Source: Symsagittifera roscoffensis | Lineage: Eukaryota > Xenacoelomorpha > Acoela > Convolutidae | Reading direction: 5' to 3' | Length of the DNA: 64,000 bases | NCBI RefSeq assembly: GCF_963678635.1 | Contig: NC_087067.1 | Location: 47,604,001 to 47,668,000, forward strand | In this document: positions 1 to 8,052 of the stretch, one piece after another | How positions within the stretch are numbered: position 1 is the stretch's first letter | How the letters are laid out: every line of letters starts with the position of its first letter | The notes under the pieces: generated by a model | Seen by the model: only the letters and a program-made list of their open reading frames with translations | Database searches by the model: none | Told to the model about the DNA's origin: nothing | Made by a program: the position numbers and the translations under genes

Positions 1-299
1 ACATTGTGGCTATTTTCTGATCCACATGGGACTGCGGTATCCCAGAAATAGGTTCTTCGTGAAAGTGTATCCACGAAATGTACTTTATTCTTATAAAAGA
101 TAGGGATTCTTTTATAACATCGTTTATCTTCAAAAACGTATAGTGGTGATACTTTTTTAGTACAAGTATAAAACCATAAGATGTTTCCTTCGTAGTCTAA
201 AAAATTTGATCTATTTCCTGATAATAAGTATCCTGCGTAGGGTATTTTTAAATTTTTAATACTGCTAGTGCAAGTGATTGTAATATTTGTGTTCGTTCT
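1..299 (-). pseudogene. Env-like glycoprotein, third reading-frame segment (runs off the window)
   Basis: This frame opens after a TGA near 300 and stays open to the window edge, overlapping the end of the preceding segment in another frame. It carries conserved-looking Cys, Tyr and Trp residues, for example RCYKRIPIFYK and RTYFWDTAVPC, so it looks like the continuation of the ectodomain. No transmembrane anchor is reached before the edge. I infer it belongs to the same glycoprotein as the two ORFs to its right, separated by a one-base frame change within about 250-300. The glycoprotein class is not certain. Confidence 0.5.
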
Positions 300-772
300 A
301 ATTCACATAGTTGGTGTAGTGTTTCTAATTCGGAGAGTGACATTTCTTGAAAAATGCGGCTAATTGTATAGTCTAGTTTCATATCCAAATGAATATCATA
401 GTGGATATTACCGAAATATGTAGTATTCATTAGTGATAATTCTTGTAAGCGTGTGCTTCTGGTGTCATAAGGTTTTAGATGTCCACCAGGTTGTCCGTTG
501 CTTTTTTCAAAATTAACTGGTATATAGGATGTTCCTTCGTTTAGAGGATGACCTGTGGCATATGGGTCGATTTTTACTTTTCCAGTGGTCATGTCGAATC
601 CTTTTTCGTATTCAACTAATATTTCAGAATATTGTGTTTTGTGAAGTGGGTTTCTGTATTTGCATGCAAGTTCTGTTTCTTGACATATTTGAAAACGTGT
701 CAATTTATTTTCTATTTTGTGAATGTTTCTAAAATCAGTACTTTGTTTTCGTGATGGATTTACTTGTTCCAA
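248..772 (-). pseudogene. Env-like glycoprotein, second reading-frame segment
   Basis: This is a 174-codon frame overlapping the first Env segment by 38 nt at 735-772. Its ATG is probably internal rather than a true start. The sequence is mixed polar with two Cys in the first third and one near the end, and it contains a possible helical stretch near the C-terminus (SLSELETLHQLCELERTQ). It is read as the middle of the Env-like protein, displaced by a frameshift in the A/T-rich run around 770-800. It could instead be a separate accessory ORF, but the missing anchor of the first segment argues for one broken gene. Confidence 0.45.
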
Positions 773-1682
773 TGGAATTGATTGTTAAAAAATATTTTTC
801 GTGAAATTTTATCATACGAGCGTGTATTTTTGCTACTTGAAATGTTGTACATGTATCTTCGGGGAACCAAACAATTGTTGCTTGTGTTCTTGTTGTAGGG
901 TCGCAATATCCTTGATCATTTTTACAAGGTAGTCGGATTCCTTGATAGATCATTGTATTATCAGATAAATCTCGTGTGAGTTGTATTTTTTCGAGTTGTA
1001 TTTTCCAATCGAAAAACATTATTTCTTGGTATCCTTTATTTTTCGTGTCTGCTTTGCAGTTTGATGGGTTATTTATACCAATGTGTGGTATCCAATGTTT
1101 ATCATGTAGGTCATAGGTTAATCGTCCGTGTGCGCCGTTATACGGGTATTTTTCGTCTAGTTTTATATGTCCTTGGTGTCTTTCAAGTTGTGATTGATGT
1201 ACAGAGTCTGAAAAAACTTGAAAATTAACTAATTTTCTTTGGGAGTTTTTATTTTGTGTGATGTTTAGTCTAAGTAATTCATTTTTACAATCGTCGGGAT
1301 TGAGATGTAAAAGACGTTCTATATTACTTTGATAGAATGATTCATGGTCAAGTCGGTTTTTGTTGCCGTTGGAGACTTGTGAACAATGTACTTTCTTTTC
1401 GGAAAATGTTGCTGTGAATTTATAACCTGTAACTGTTGTTGCTCGGGCTTTTGAATAGAGTGTTGCTATTATATCTGTGGTTTCTATAGCTTGTGGTTCT
1501 GTTTCACATTGTGATACTTGATTTATTGCATATTTGTGTAATGTTTTTTGTTCATTTTCTTCGCAATCGTAATGTGTTACTAATAAATCTTGTGGTCCTG
1601 TACGAGGGGAAGGGTTTATGTTTTGATTTGAGGTTACTAGAAAAGGGAGTTGAAGAAAAATTAATAATTTTAGAATATACAT
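735..1682 (-). CDS. env: Env-like glycoprotein, N-terminal segment with signal peptide
   Basis: A 315-aa ORF lies after pol. Residues 1-18 are a clean signal peptide (short charged start, then a Leu/Ile/Phe-rich core ending VTS). The rest is a Cys-containing ectodomain with potential N-glycosylation sites. A block near residues 245-285 (IRLPCKNDQGYC and ATIVWFPEDTC) has the paired-Cys look of viral class III-like fusion proteins; I cannot tell chuvirus-like from other sources by eye. The ATG lies inside the last codons of the upstream Pro-rich ORF, overlapping it by 13 nt. No membrane anchor is present before the frame ends, so the gene continues in the next frames. Position after integrase and the signal peptide support envelope; the exact family is inference. 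Confidence 0.65.
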   Translation of the reverse strand: MYILKLLIFLQLPFLVTSNQNINPSPRTGPQDLLVTHYDCEENEQKTLHKYAINQVSQCETEPQAIETTDIIATLYSKARATTVTGYKFTATFSEKKVHCSQVSNGNKNRLDHESFYQSNIERLLHLNPDDCKNELLRLNITQNKNSQRKLVNFQVFSDSVHQSQLERHQGHIKLDEKYPYNGAHGRLTYDLHDKHWIPHIGINNPSNCKADTKNKGYQEIMFFDWKIQLEKIQLTRDLSDNTMIYQGIRLPCKNDQGYCDPTTRTQATIVWFPEDTCTTFQVAKIHARMIKFHEKYFLTINSIGTSKSITKTKY

Positions 1683-2806
1683 GTGTATGATAATCCTGAG
1701 TATGGGTTATAAAATGTAATGTAACCAATTGTGTTTTTGGTGTATCTGTCGTATTTATATATTACTTCAGTAGTTATAAACGGTGGTGGTAGTGATTGAG
1801 CTGTTATGTTAGGTGGATTTAATGGGTAGGGATGTTGTGTAATATTGTTTAATTTAACTGTGATTTCAAACTTTAATTGTAAACTGTTTTGTTGGAGTAT
1901 TTGAATATTGTGATCACGGATATCGTTGTGAATATCTTGGCGATATTGTAATCTATTAAGTGCCCAGTTATGAAGGCGGTTACTTTCTTGATGCTGTCCA
2001 AATAATGGTGGAGGTGCTGTGAATGTATTCCAATCTAATCTTAAAGGAATATTTATTGATGATTGTTCTCGATATCTGGCGTCGAGATTATTTGGAAAAT
2101 TTAAGTTAAAGGGTAGTGGTGAAAATTGGCTTATTGATGGTGTTGATGGTAGTGATAATGTTTCTGGTAGTGATGAGGATGTTGTTGTATCCGTAGAAAT
2201 ATCTATGGGGTCATTGACTAAATTTGGTTCACCTTGTGTAAATGAATGTGTAGTCCAATATGGCAGTCGTGATGTTAGGTTTGGGGGGTTAAAAGGATTT
2301 TCACGTATTTGTTCAGATGTTGGTGTTGAACCTAAGTAATCTGATGGTAAGCTTGAGGTGCTACGTTGTGAAAAAAGTGTAGGAGTTTCTGGTGTGATAC
2401 CAGTGGTGTTTTCTGGAGTGGTTTGTGATGGGGATTGAGGTATATCAAAATGAACTCGGGGAGTTTGAAAATTTCTATTTCGTCGAGGATGTATAATTTG
2501 TCTATTTATTTCTGTTGTGTTTTGGTTTTGACTAGGATTTCTTATTCTATTTAGTTCTTGTGGTAGTGTTGGGTATAGGTTATATGTTGGTTCGCTTAGA
2601 GGTGCTTGTCGTTGAGCTGGTTCTAGTGGTTCTGATAAACGAGCGTGCCGTTCTTCAAAAGTGTATGGATTGTCTTGAAAAGAAATTCGTGTAGATGTTT
2701 GAGGATTTTGAGTAGTTGAAGGTGGTGTTGGATTATCTTGGGATGATGTCGGTGAAGACTGATTTTGTGACTGTTGGGTAGCAATTTTTGATGGATTTTT
2801 GAATTG
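1670..2806 (-). CDS. Methionine-free Pro/Ser/Thr/Gln/Asn-rich ORF of the retroelement
   Basis: Reading from just after the TAA at 2809-2807 gives 378 sense codons without a single Met before the TAA at 1672-1670, so ATG-based gene finding misses it. The first two thirds is low-complexity, rich in Pro, Ser, Thr, Gln and Asn. The last third is more ordered, with Trp and Leu residues (RLDWNTFTAPPPLFG, LHNWALNRLQYRQDI) and an ending rich in Tyr. It overlaps the env ATG by 13 nt and sits directly after a hydrophobic 62-aa ORF in another frame. It may be reached by splicing, by frameshifting from the hydrophobic ORF (giving a membrane-anchored Pro-rich protein), or by a non-AUG start. An ORF this long in AT-rich DNA is unlikely by chance. 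Function unknown. Confidence 0.55.
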   Translation of the reverse strand, partial: QFKNPSKIATQQSQNQSSPTSSQDNPTPPSTTQNPQTSTRISFQDNPYTFEERHARLSEPLEPAQRQAPLSEPTYNLYPTLPQELNRIRNPSQNQNTTEINRQIIHPRRNRNFQTPRVHFDIPQSPSQTTPENTTGITPETPTLFSQRSTSSLPSDYLGSTPTSEQIRENPFNPPNLTSRLPYWTTHSFTQGEPNLVNDPIDISTDTTTSSSLPETLSLPSTPSISQFSPLPFNLNFPNNLDARYREQSSINIPLRLDWNTFTAPPPLFGQHQESNRLHNWALNRLQYRQDIHNDIRDHNIQILQQNSLQLKFEITVKLNNITQHPYPLNPPNITAQSLPPPFITTEVIYKYDRYTKNTIGYITFYNPYSGLSYTCIF

Positions 2807-2811
2807 TTACT

Positions 2812-3000
2812 TTAGTGAGAAATTTTGTGTTTATTATAATATTCTTCCAAAAAAAGAATTAGAAGGACTGTTGCTAGGGCAAATGTGAGGATTGCTTTCT
2901 TTATACATTTACAGATGGTCAAAATGAGGGATGATAAGAATGCTATGAAAATTACAAATAATAAAAAAATATCGGTTCTACTAAAAATTGTCCGTATCAT
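2812..3000 (-). CDS. Small hydrophobic protein, two predicted membrane segments
   Basis: A 62-aa ORF has two hydrophobic stretches (about residues 11-28 and 36-51) separated by a short basic, Cys-containing turn (CKCIKK) and followed by a polar tail. Its ATG overlaps the end of the preceding hydrophobic ORF in an ATGA arrangement, typical of coupled or tightly packed ORFs. It stops 6 nt before the methionine-free ORF opens in a different frame, so a single frame change would give a membrane-anchored Pro-rich protein. I do not recognise a family. The AT-rich DNA inflates hydrophobic codons, so the ORF could be fortuitous. Confidence 0.35.
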   Translation of the reverse strand: MIRTIFSRTDIFLLFVIFIAFLSSLILTICKCIKKAILTFALATVLLILFLEEYYNKHKISH

Positions 3001-3227
3001 TTAGACAAGTTGTTAAAATCGTACCTGTGGATATATTCAAGGGTTTTGGAAAGTTGGAGGAATAGTTCGAGTATTGTATAGAAAATTAAAAAAATGTTAC
3101 AAAAAATGATTAGGATTATTAGAAAATATTCAAGTATATCAAAAAGAAATATTATAAAGGCTTCAAGTATTGAAAAAAAATGTTTAAAATTTATAAGTAT
3201 TTGAGCAACTGTTTGAGAGAAGAGCAT
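2997..3227 (-). CDS. Small hydrophobic ORF, probable membrane protein
   Basis: A 76-aa ORF is dominated by Phe, Ile and Leu from about residue 15 to 58 and ends in a polar tail. The ATGA overlap with the next hydrophobic ORF and the place between integrase and env suggest a pair of accessory membrane proteins, but AT-rich composition makes such ORFs easier to obtain by chance. No homologue recognised. Confidence 0.3.
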   Translation of the reverse strand: MLFSQTVAQILINFKHFFSILEAFIIFLFDILEYFLIILIIFCNIFLIFYTILELFLQLSKTLEYIHRYDFNNLSK

Positions 3228-3827
3228 TTAAGAAATGATCTCTTGGTCGAATATTTTTTGCTGTTTGAGGCGATTTTCTAGTGTGGTCGAATTATTTATT
3301 AGTTTTTTGACAAGTGGGTTGAGTTTTGTAAAAATTTGTTGGGGGCAATTTTCGTGGTGACTGGGAGGTCGTCTTTTTCTTTATTTTTGTTTGTCAAATG
3401 ATCCGGGGTATGGTGAAATTTTTATACTTTAGGCTAATTAAAATCTTCATTTTGTTACTTTAGGCTAAGTTATCAAATTTGTTTTGGGGGTATTCGTGGT
3501 CTGAGTTGGGGAAATATTGTTGATCTTTGGGTTATTAGATAAGGGAGGGGTACGGTATTATGGTGATATTTATTTTAGCTGTCAAGTTGGAGTGGTTTGC
3601 TTATTTTTGACCTGGAGGTTGTAAAGTTATAGTTAGAGATGTGCCTGGAGTTCTAGATTATTCGTCTAATTGATCTTAGTTTGAGTTAGAGAAAGTGGCG
3701 GATTGGATGAATCCTATTGGTCTATTTTGAACTAGAATTATTGCGTACTTGTGAGCATGTTATTTTGAAAAATTGAAATGAAAAATGTTACGGAGGTTTC
3801 AAGATCGTGAAGTATAAAATCTTAAAA
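3228..3827 (-). other. Non-coding spacer between pol and the env-side ORFs
   Basis: No convincing ORF on either strand. A 12-bp direct repeat (actttaggctaa) occurs at about 3428 and 3460. The spacer could hold a splice acceptor or internal regulatory signal for the env-side transcript, but nothing decisive is visible. Confidence 0.4.
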
Positions 3828-5240
3828 TTACTTTTTAAATTCTACTTTCTTTAATATTTTAGATTGGGGGATGAACATTTTGTAATTTTTACGTGGTTGA
3901 TTTCGGAGTCTTGTTGTTTTTCTATGTTCTGATTTGTCTATTTCTTCTTGGGGTATTATTTGTTCGGTCATTTTTCTATTTTTTCTTTGTTTTGGAGATT
4001 CTTTATGGTTTTGTGTATTGATTTTTGTTGCGGTTGGTTTTGTGTTTTGATTTTCGGTGGGGTTATCATTTTGTTCTGTGTTTTTCAGATGTGGTTCATT
4101 TTGAATGATTTTTAATCCTGTGAAAGAATATAATTGAGTTAATTCGCGGAGTGCGTATTCTTTTGGGTAATAAGGTAATAGGTTGTTTCGATGTTGAACG
4201 ATTTCTTTTTTGTTTGAGTCGATAATTTTATATGTGACATCAGTGGGTTTTGCAATTATTTGGTGGGGTCCTTTTCGGAGGGGTTGTAATTTTTTAGAAA
4301 TTCCTTTTTGAGTATTAAAATTAGGTATTAAAACAAATGTTCCAATTTTTAAATCGGAAGCTGGTGTAAAGCGTGAATTGATTTGTTCATTTATGTTTTG
4401 TCTTTGTAATAACTTTTTCGTAATTTTTTGGTAAATTTCATTGTGTTTCTTATCTCTATTTAAAATCCATTCGGTGTGTGTACCGGAGGCTAATTTAAGA
4501 ATTTGTGGGTGATGAAAATGATCTTCATCGTGCGTATGTAATGGGAGGTTATAACAGATTGAGTCTTTATTTGGTTGACAATAACCTTGTGCGTTTTTAT
4601 GGGAATTTGCTGTAAACATTATTGGTTTGCGTGGCTTTTGGTTAAAAACCATTTCGTATGGTGACATTCCTAAAGTTGTCGTTATTTGTGAATTATATGC
4701 TAAGGGAAATAATTTTACATCTGCTGACCATTCGGTATATTTTGTATCATTTCCGTTGATGATACATCTAAGATATTCTTGTAGTGAACGGTTCATACCT
4801 TCGACTAAGCCGTTTGTCCAAGGTGCATGAGATGTACGTGGTTTGTGTTTAATGTTATATAAATGACATAGTGTGATAATTTCATTATTTATGAATTCTG
4901 TACCGTTGTCTGTAACTAAAATTTCTGGTAGTCCGAATTTTGCTATCCAGTGTTCATAGAGTGTTGTGTAAGCGTAATAAGCGTTACAATGTGGTACTGG
5001 GTTAAGTGCTACATAATGTGTAAATGCGTCAACAATTACCATAATGTAGGAGTTTCCTTCTGATGAGGGTGAAATTGGTCCTTTAGTATCAAATGAGATA
5101 CGATGGTTAAAGTACAAACTTTGTCCTTTAAAATCTTGTTTTTGTGCTATTTGTTTTTGATTTGGGTAAGGTTTATTCAGTTGACATACTATACAATCAT
5201 TGCATAGTACTTTTATCCAAATTGGTGCATTTGGGAAGTA
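3828..5240 (-). CDS. pol: Integrase portion of Pol
   Basis: The first Met of this frame is at 5117 but the frame is open to about 5240, where it takes over from the RT frame. Upstream of that Met lies the CC half of the zinc-binding domain (CNDCIVC). The catalytic core follows, numbered from Met5117: Asp10, Asp70 in VTDNGTEF and Glu106 in GLVEGMNRS, an exact D,D35E spacing. The C-terminal part is basic and ends near residue 429. It inserts the cDNA copy into host DNA. The His pair of the HHCC motif lies in the RT frame, so a one-base indel near 5240 splits the Pol polyprotein. All catalytic residues look intact. Confidence 0.9.
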   Translation of the reverse strand, partial: YFPNAPIWIKVLCNDCIVCQLNKPYPNQKQIAQKQDFKGQSLYFNHRISFDTKGPISPSSEGNSYIMVIVDAFTHYVALNPVPHCNAYYAYTTLYEHWIAKFGLPEILVTDNGTEFINNEIITLCHLYNIKHKPRTSHAPWTNGLVEGMNRSLQEYLRCIINGNDTKYTEWSADVKLFPLAYNSQITTTLGMSPYEMVFNQKPRKPIMFTANSHKNAQGYCQPNKDSICYNLPLHTHDEDHFHHPQILKLASGTHTEWILNRDKKHNEIYQKITKKLLQRQNINEQINSRFTPASDLKIGTFVLIPNFNTQKGISKKLQPLRKGPHQIIAKPTDVTYKIIDSNKKEIVQHRNNLLPYYPKEYALRELTQLYSFTGLKIIQNEPHLKNTEQNDNPTENQNTKPTATKINTQNHKESPKQRKNRKMTEQIIPQEEIDKSEHRKTTRLRNQPRKNYKMFIPQSKILKKVEFKK

Positions 5241-8052
5241 AAAATTTTGTATAAAATTTGAATATGTTTTTTTCTGATCCAGAGTGTCCTTTAAAATTTT
5301 GTGTATGTGAAATATTAAAAGCTGTAAGAATCATACTTATAGGGAGACAGGGGACTATGGATTCGTTTAAGTTGTATTCTAAAAGGTCTGTATTTTCGTT
5401 AATTGTTGTGTTGTTAAATTTGCGAAAGTATCGGAGGAGTGTTTTGTTTCCTAGAATGGTTGAATCTGCTTTGATAGGTTTATTTTTATATTTGTGCCAT
5501 GATTTCAGTTGTCGAATTACTGGGTCAAGGTTTTGATATTGTTTCAGTGTTGAAATTGTAATTATTTCTGTTGGGGGGAGAAAAATGTTTTCGATTTCTA
5601 ATTTAGATAAGGGTATTGTATCAAGTGGGTCGTGAAGGTCAAAAACTTGATTTATTGTGTATTTTGAATCATTTGTTTGTGGTCCTGATAAATTTATTTT
5701 ATCAGTTAAATCTTCTTTTTCAATTAGTGGAAAATGGTCTTTCTTAGGCAGGTGTTGTTTTGTTCGTTTTTGTTGGGTGTTATTTTTTATCCATTGAGAA
5801 TATGGGATTGGTTTGAAAGTTGATGTTCCAAGTAAATCAACTTCATAATGATTATTTTGACAATCTAAATAAAGTGGGAAATGTTGTAAATTATTTATTT
5901 GTGATTGTTCAATATCAGTTTTTACTGCATATTTGCATTCCAATCGGGGTGATGTTTCGTTTTCTGCAAGGTAGAATTTTATATTTTTGGGTATTTCAAC
6001 TGTTGTTTTTCGTGTAAGTAATTCAGGTGGTGTATTTCGACTTAAGGTGTCTGGTAGTGCAAGATTTTTTCCTGCAGTCCAAACTATATGTAAGTTTGGA
6101 AATTTCATTAGAATTAGTTGAAATCTGTAAACTCGGTGGTTTGGGTTAGATTTTTGTGTAAAGAGAAAGATGATTGGTTTATGGTCTGTGAATAGAACTG
6201 TTGGATGTTTTGATCCAAGTATCAGAAATTCATATTCTGTCAGTGTATATATTATGGCTGTACATTCTCTCATTAGAGTTGAGAGTCGTAGCTCTGCTTG
6301 AGTGAATAATCGAGAATTTGCTGATATGAGGTTCATTTTATTTGTACCATTATGTGATTGTAATAGTGCTGCACCGATGCCAAAGTTCGAAGCATCGCAC
6401 ATTGCATAAAATGGTTGATCAGGATCTGGAATTGTGTTTGAAATTTGTTCAGTTAAAAGTTTCTTTATTTCATCGAATCGTGTTTGATGTTCTGTATTCC
6501 ATTCAAAATTATTTTGTTGTCTAAGGATGTTGTAAAATGGTCGTAGATTTAATTGCATTTTATAAACATATTTACTTAAAAAGTTTAACATTCCAAGGAA
6601 TTCTTGGATTTTCTTTTTATTTGTTGGTGGTTGAAGTTTTTGAATAGCGTCAATGCGTGATTTCAGTGGAGTGATTGTTTTTCTTTCTATGTTATGTCCT
6701 AAGAATTTAACTCTTGTCAAAAAGAAGTGTGATTTATCGGGGGCGGCCTTCAGATTTTCGTTCTGAAGTATTTGGTGATATTTTTCTAAAACATTGAACA
6801 TTTCGTCTTTTGTTTGTGATTGCATAAAAACATCGTCTAAATAGGTGATTGCGTTTTTCTTGAGTATCAGTGGTCTAAAAATTTTGCTCATAAAAGCTGA
6901 AAATGCTGCTGGTCCTATGGATATTCCATAGAATAAGCGGTTGAATTCATATTGTTGGTTTCCGATAACAAATTGTGTTAAACGTCGTGATTGTTCATCT
7001 AGTGGAATTTGATTGTATGCACTATTCATATCGGCGGTTGTAAAGTATTTGCCGTTTATTTTTGTTAAAATAACTTGTATTGGTTCAATAGGCCAATTAC
7101 ATTTTGATTCATCTATGAGTGAATTGAGGTATCTAGCATCGAGAACGATTTTTAATGATTCTCCTTTAGCTAGAATGATAACGGGGTTGATGAATGTGTT
7201 GCCTTTTGGTTGTTCTTCTTTATTAACTGGTGATATAATATTGTACTGTTCTAAAATATCGAGTAATCTGTTTACTTTATCATGTAAGTGAATTGGTACT
7301 TTACTTGCTCTCTGTTTTTTGAAAACTGCGTCTGGTTTTAATGGGAGATGTAGTGATGAACTGATTTTGCCAACATCGAATTTTGATGTTGCATAGACTG
7401 ATGAATATTTTATTAGCTGTTTGGCTAACTTTTCAAATTCGTCTTGTGTTATTTGTGAATGTTGGAAATTAAACATTGTTAAAAATTTTTGTTGGTCCTC
7501 TGTGTAGTTACTTATATTGAATGTAGGTTTGAAATATGGAGTTTTTGTGAAATAATCCGTATTTCTGTTTTCGTTACTTATTATATTATTTATAGATAAT
7601 TCTTCATTAAGAATTGTAGATTGGCAAATATCTAGTAATTGGAGTATATTATTTACGCGATATGCTTTTTCGTGTATTGGTGATATTGTAGCGTTGGTTT
7701 CACAATATCCTAAAAGTCCTAAAGGTAATGTTACTTGGTAAGGTGTGTTATTATAGACATGTAAGGAAATGATATCGGAATTCGAATTTTTCAAATATTT
7801 TATGGATGAGATTGTGATTTTGAAAAATTTGTGAATAGGTTTGAATTCAAAATCTGACATATAAAATTTTTGTTTGTTTTGTTCTTTATCATATTGGTGA
7901 ACTTGTTTGATTGAAAAATTATAGATATTTCCTGATAGTGGTTTTAGGTGTTTTCTTTGTTGGTTAAATATCGGGTAGAATTTTGAAAAGAATGGTGGTT
8001 GTTTATTTAATCTTTGAAAAAATGTTAAGGATGTTTCTTTTGTTTTGTATAT
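5197..8052 (-). CDS. pol: Pol: reverse transcriptase and RNase H
   Basis: The frame opens at 8052, overlaps the Gag-protease stop (8025) and has its first Met at 7860, so translation by -1 frameshifting from Gag is more likely than initiation at that Met. Counting from that Met, the RT contains the PVIILAKG strand near residue 228 and the catalytic YLDDVF box near 339; the typical gypsy sequence FLGHNIERKTITP follows. RNase H starts near 487 (CDASNFGIGAALL). Near the C-terminus is the HH part of the integrase zinc finger (HTQNFKGH); the protein then runs into a stop because of the frame break near 5240. No canonical XXXYYYZ slippery heptamer is visible in the overlap. Confidence 0.92.
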   Translation of the reverse strand: MYKTKETSLTFFQRLNKQPPFFSKFYPIFNQQRKHLKPLSGNIYNFSIKQVHQYDKEQNKQKFYMSDFEFKPIHKFFKITISSIKYLKNSNSDIISLHVYNNTPYQVTLPLGLLGYCETNATISPIHEKAYRVNNILQLLDICQSTILNEELSINNIISNENRNTDYFTKTPYFKPTFNISNYTEDQQKFLTMFNFQHSQITQDEFEKLAKQLIKYSSVYATSKFDVGKISSSLHLPLKPDAVFKKQRASKVPIHLHDKVNRLLDILEQYNIISPVNKEEQPKGNTFINPVIILAKGESLKIVLDARYLNSLIDESKCNWPIEPIQVILTKINGKYFTTADMNSAYNQIPLDEQSRRLTQFVIGNQQYEFNRLFYGISIGPAAFSAFMSKIFRPLILKKNAITYLDDVFMQSQTKDEMFNVLEKYHQILQNENLKAAPDKSHFFLTRVKFLGHNIERKTITPLKSRIDAIQKLQPPTNKKKIQEFLGMLNFLSKYVYKMQLNLRPFYNILRQQNNFEWNTEHQTRFDEIKKLLTEQISNTIPDPDQPFYAMCDASNFGIGAALLQSHNGTNKMNLISANSRLFTQAELRLSTLMRECTAIIYTLTEYEFLILGSKHPTVLFTDHKPIIFLFTQKSNPNHRVYRFQLILMKFPNLHIVWTAGKNLALPDTLSRNTPPELLTRKTTVEIPKNIKFYLAENETSPRLECKYAVKTDIEQSQINNLQHFPLYLDCQNNHYEVDLLGTSTFKPIPYSQWIKNNTQQKRTKQHLPKKDHFPLIEKEDLTDKINLSGPQTNDSKYTINQVFDLHDPLDTIPLSKLEIENIFLPPTEIITISTLKQYQNLDPVIRQLKSWHKYKNKPIKADSTILGNKTLLRYFRKFNNTTINENTDLLEYNLNESIVPCLPISMILTAFNISHTQNFKGHSGSEKNIFKFYTKFLLPKCTNLDKSTMQ

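Noticed and set aside
2019-2339. 106-codon plus-strand ORF
   Set aside because: Antisense shadow of the minus-strand methionine-free ORF.
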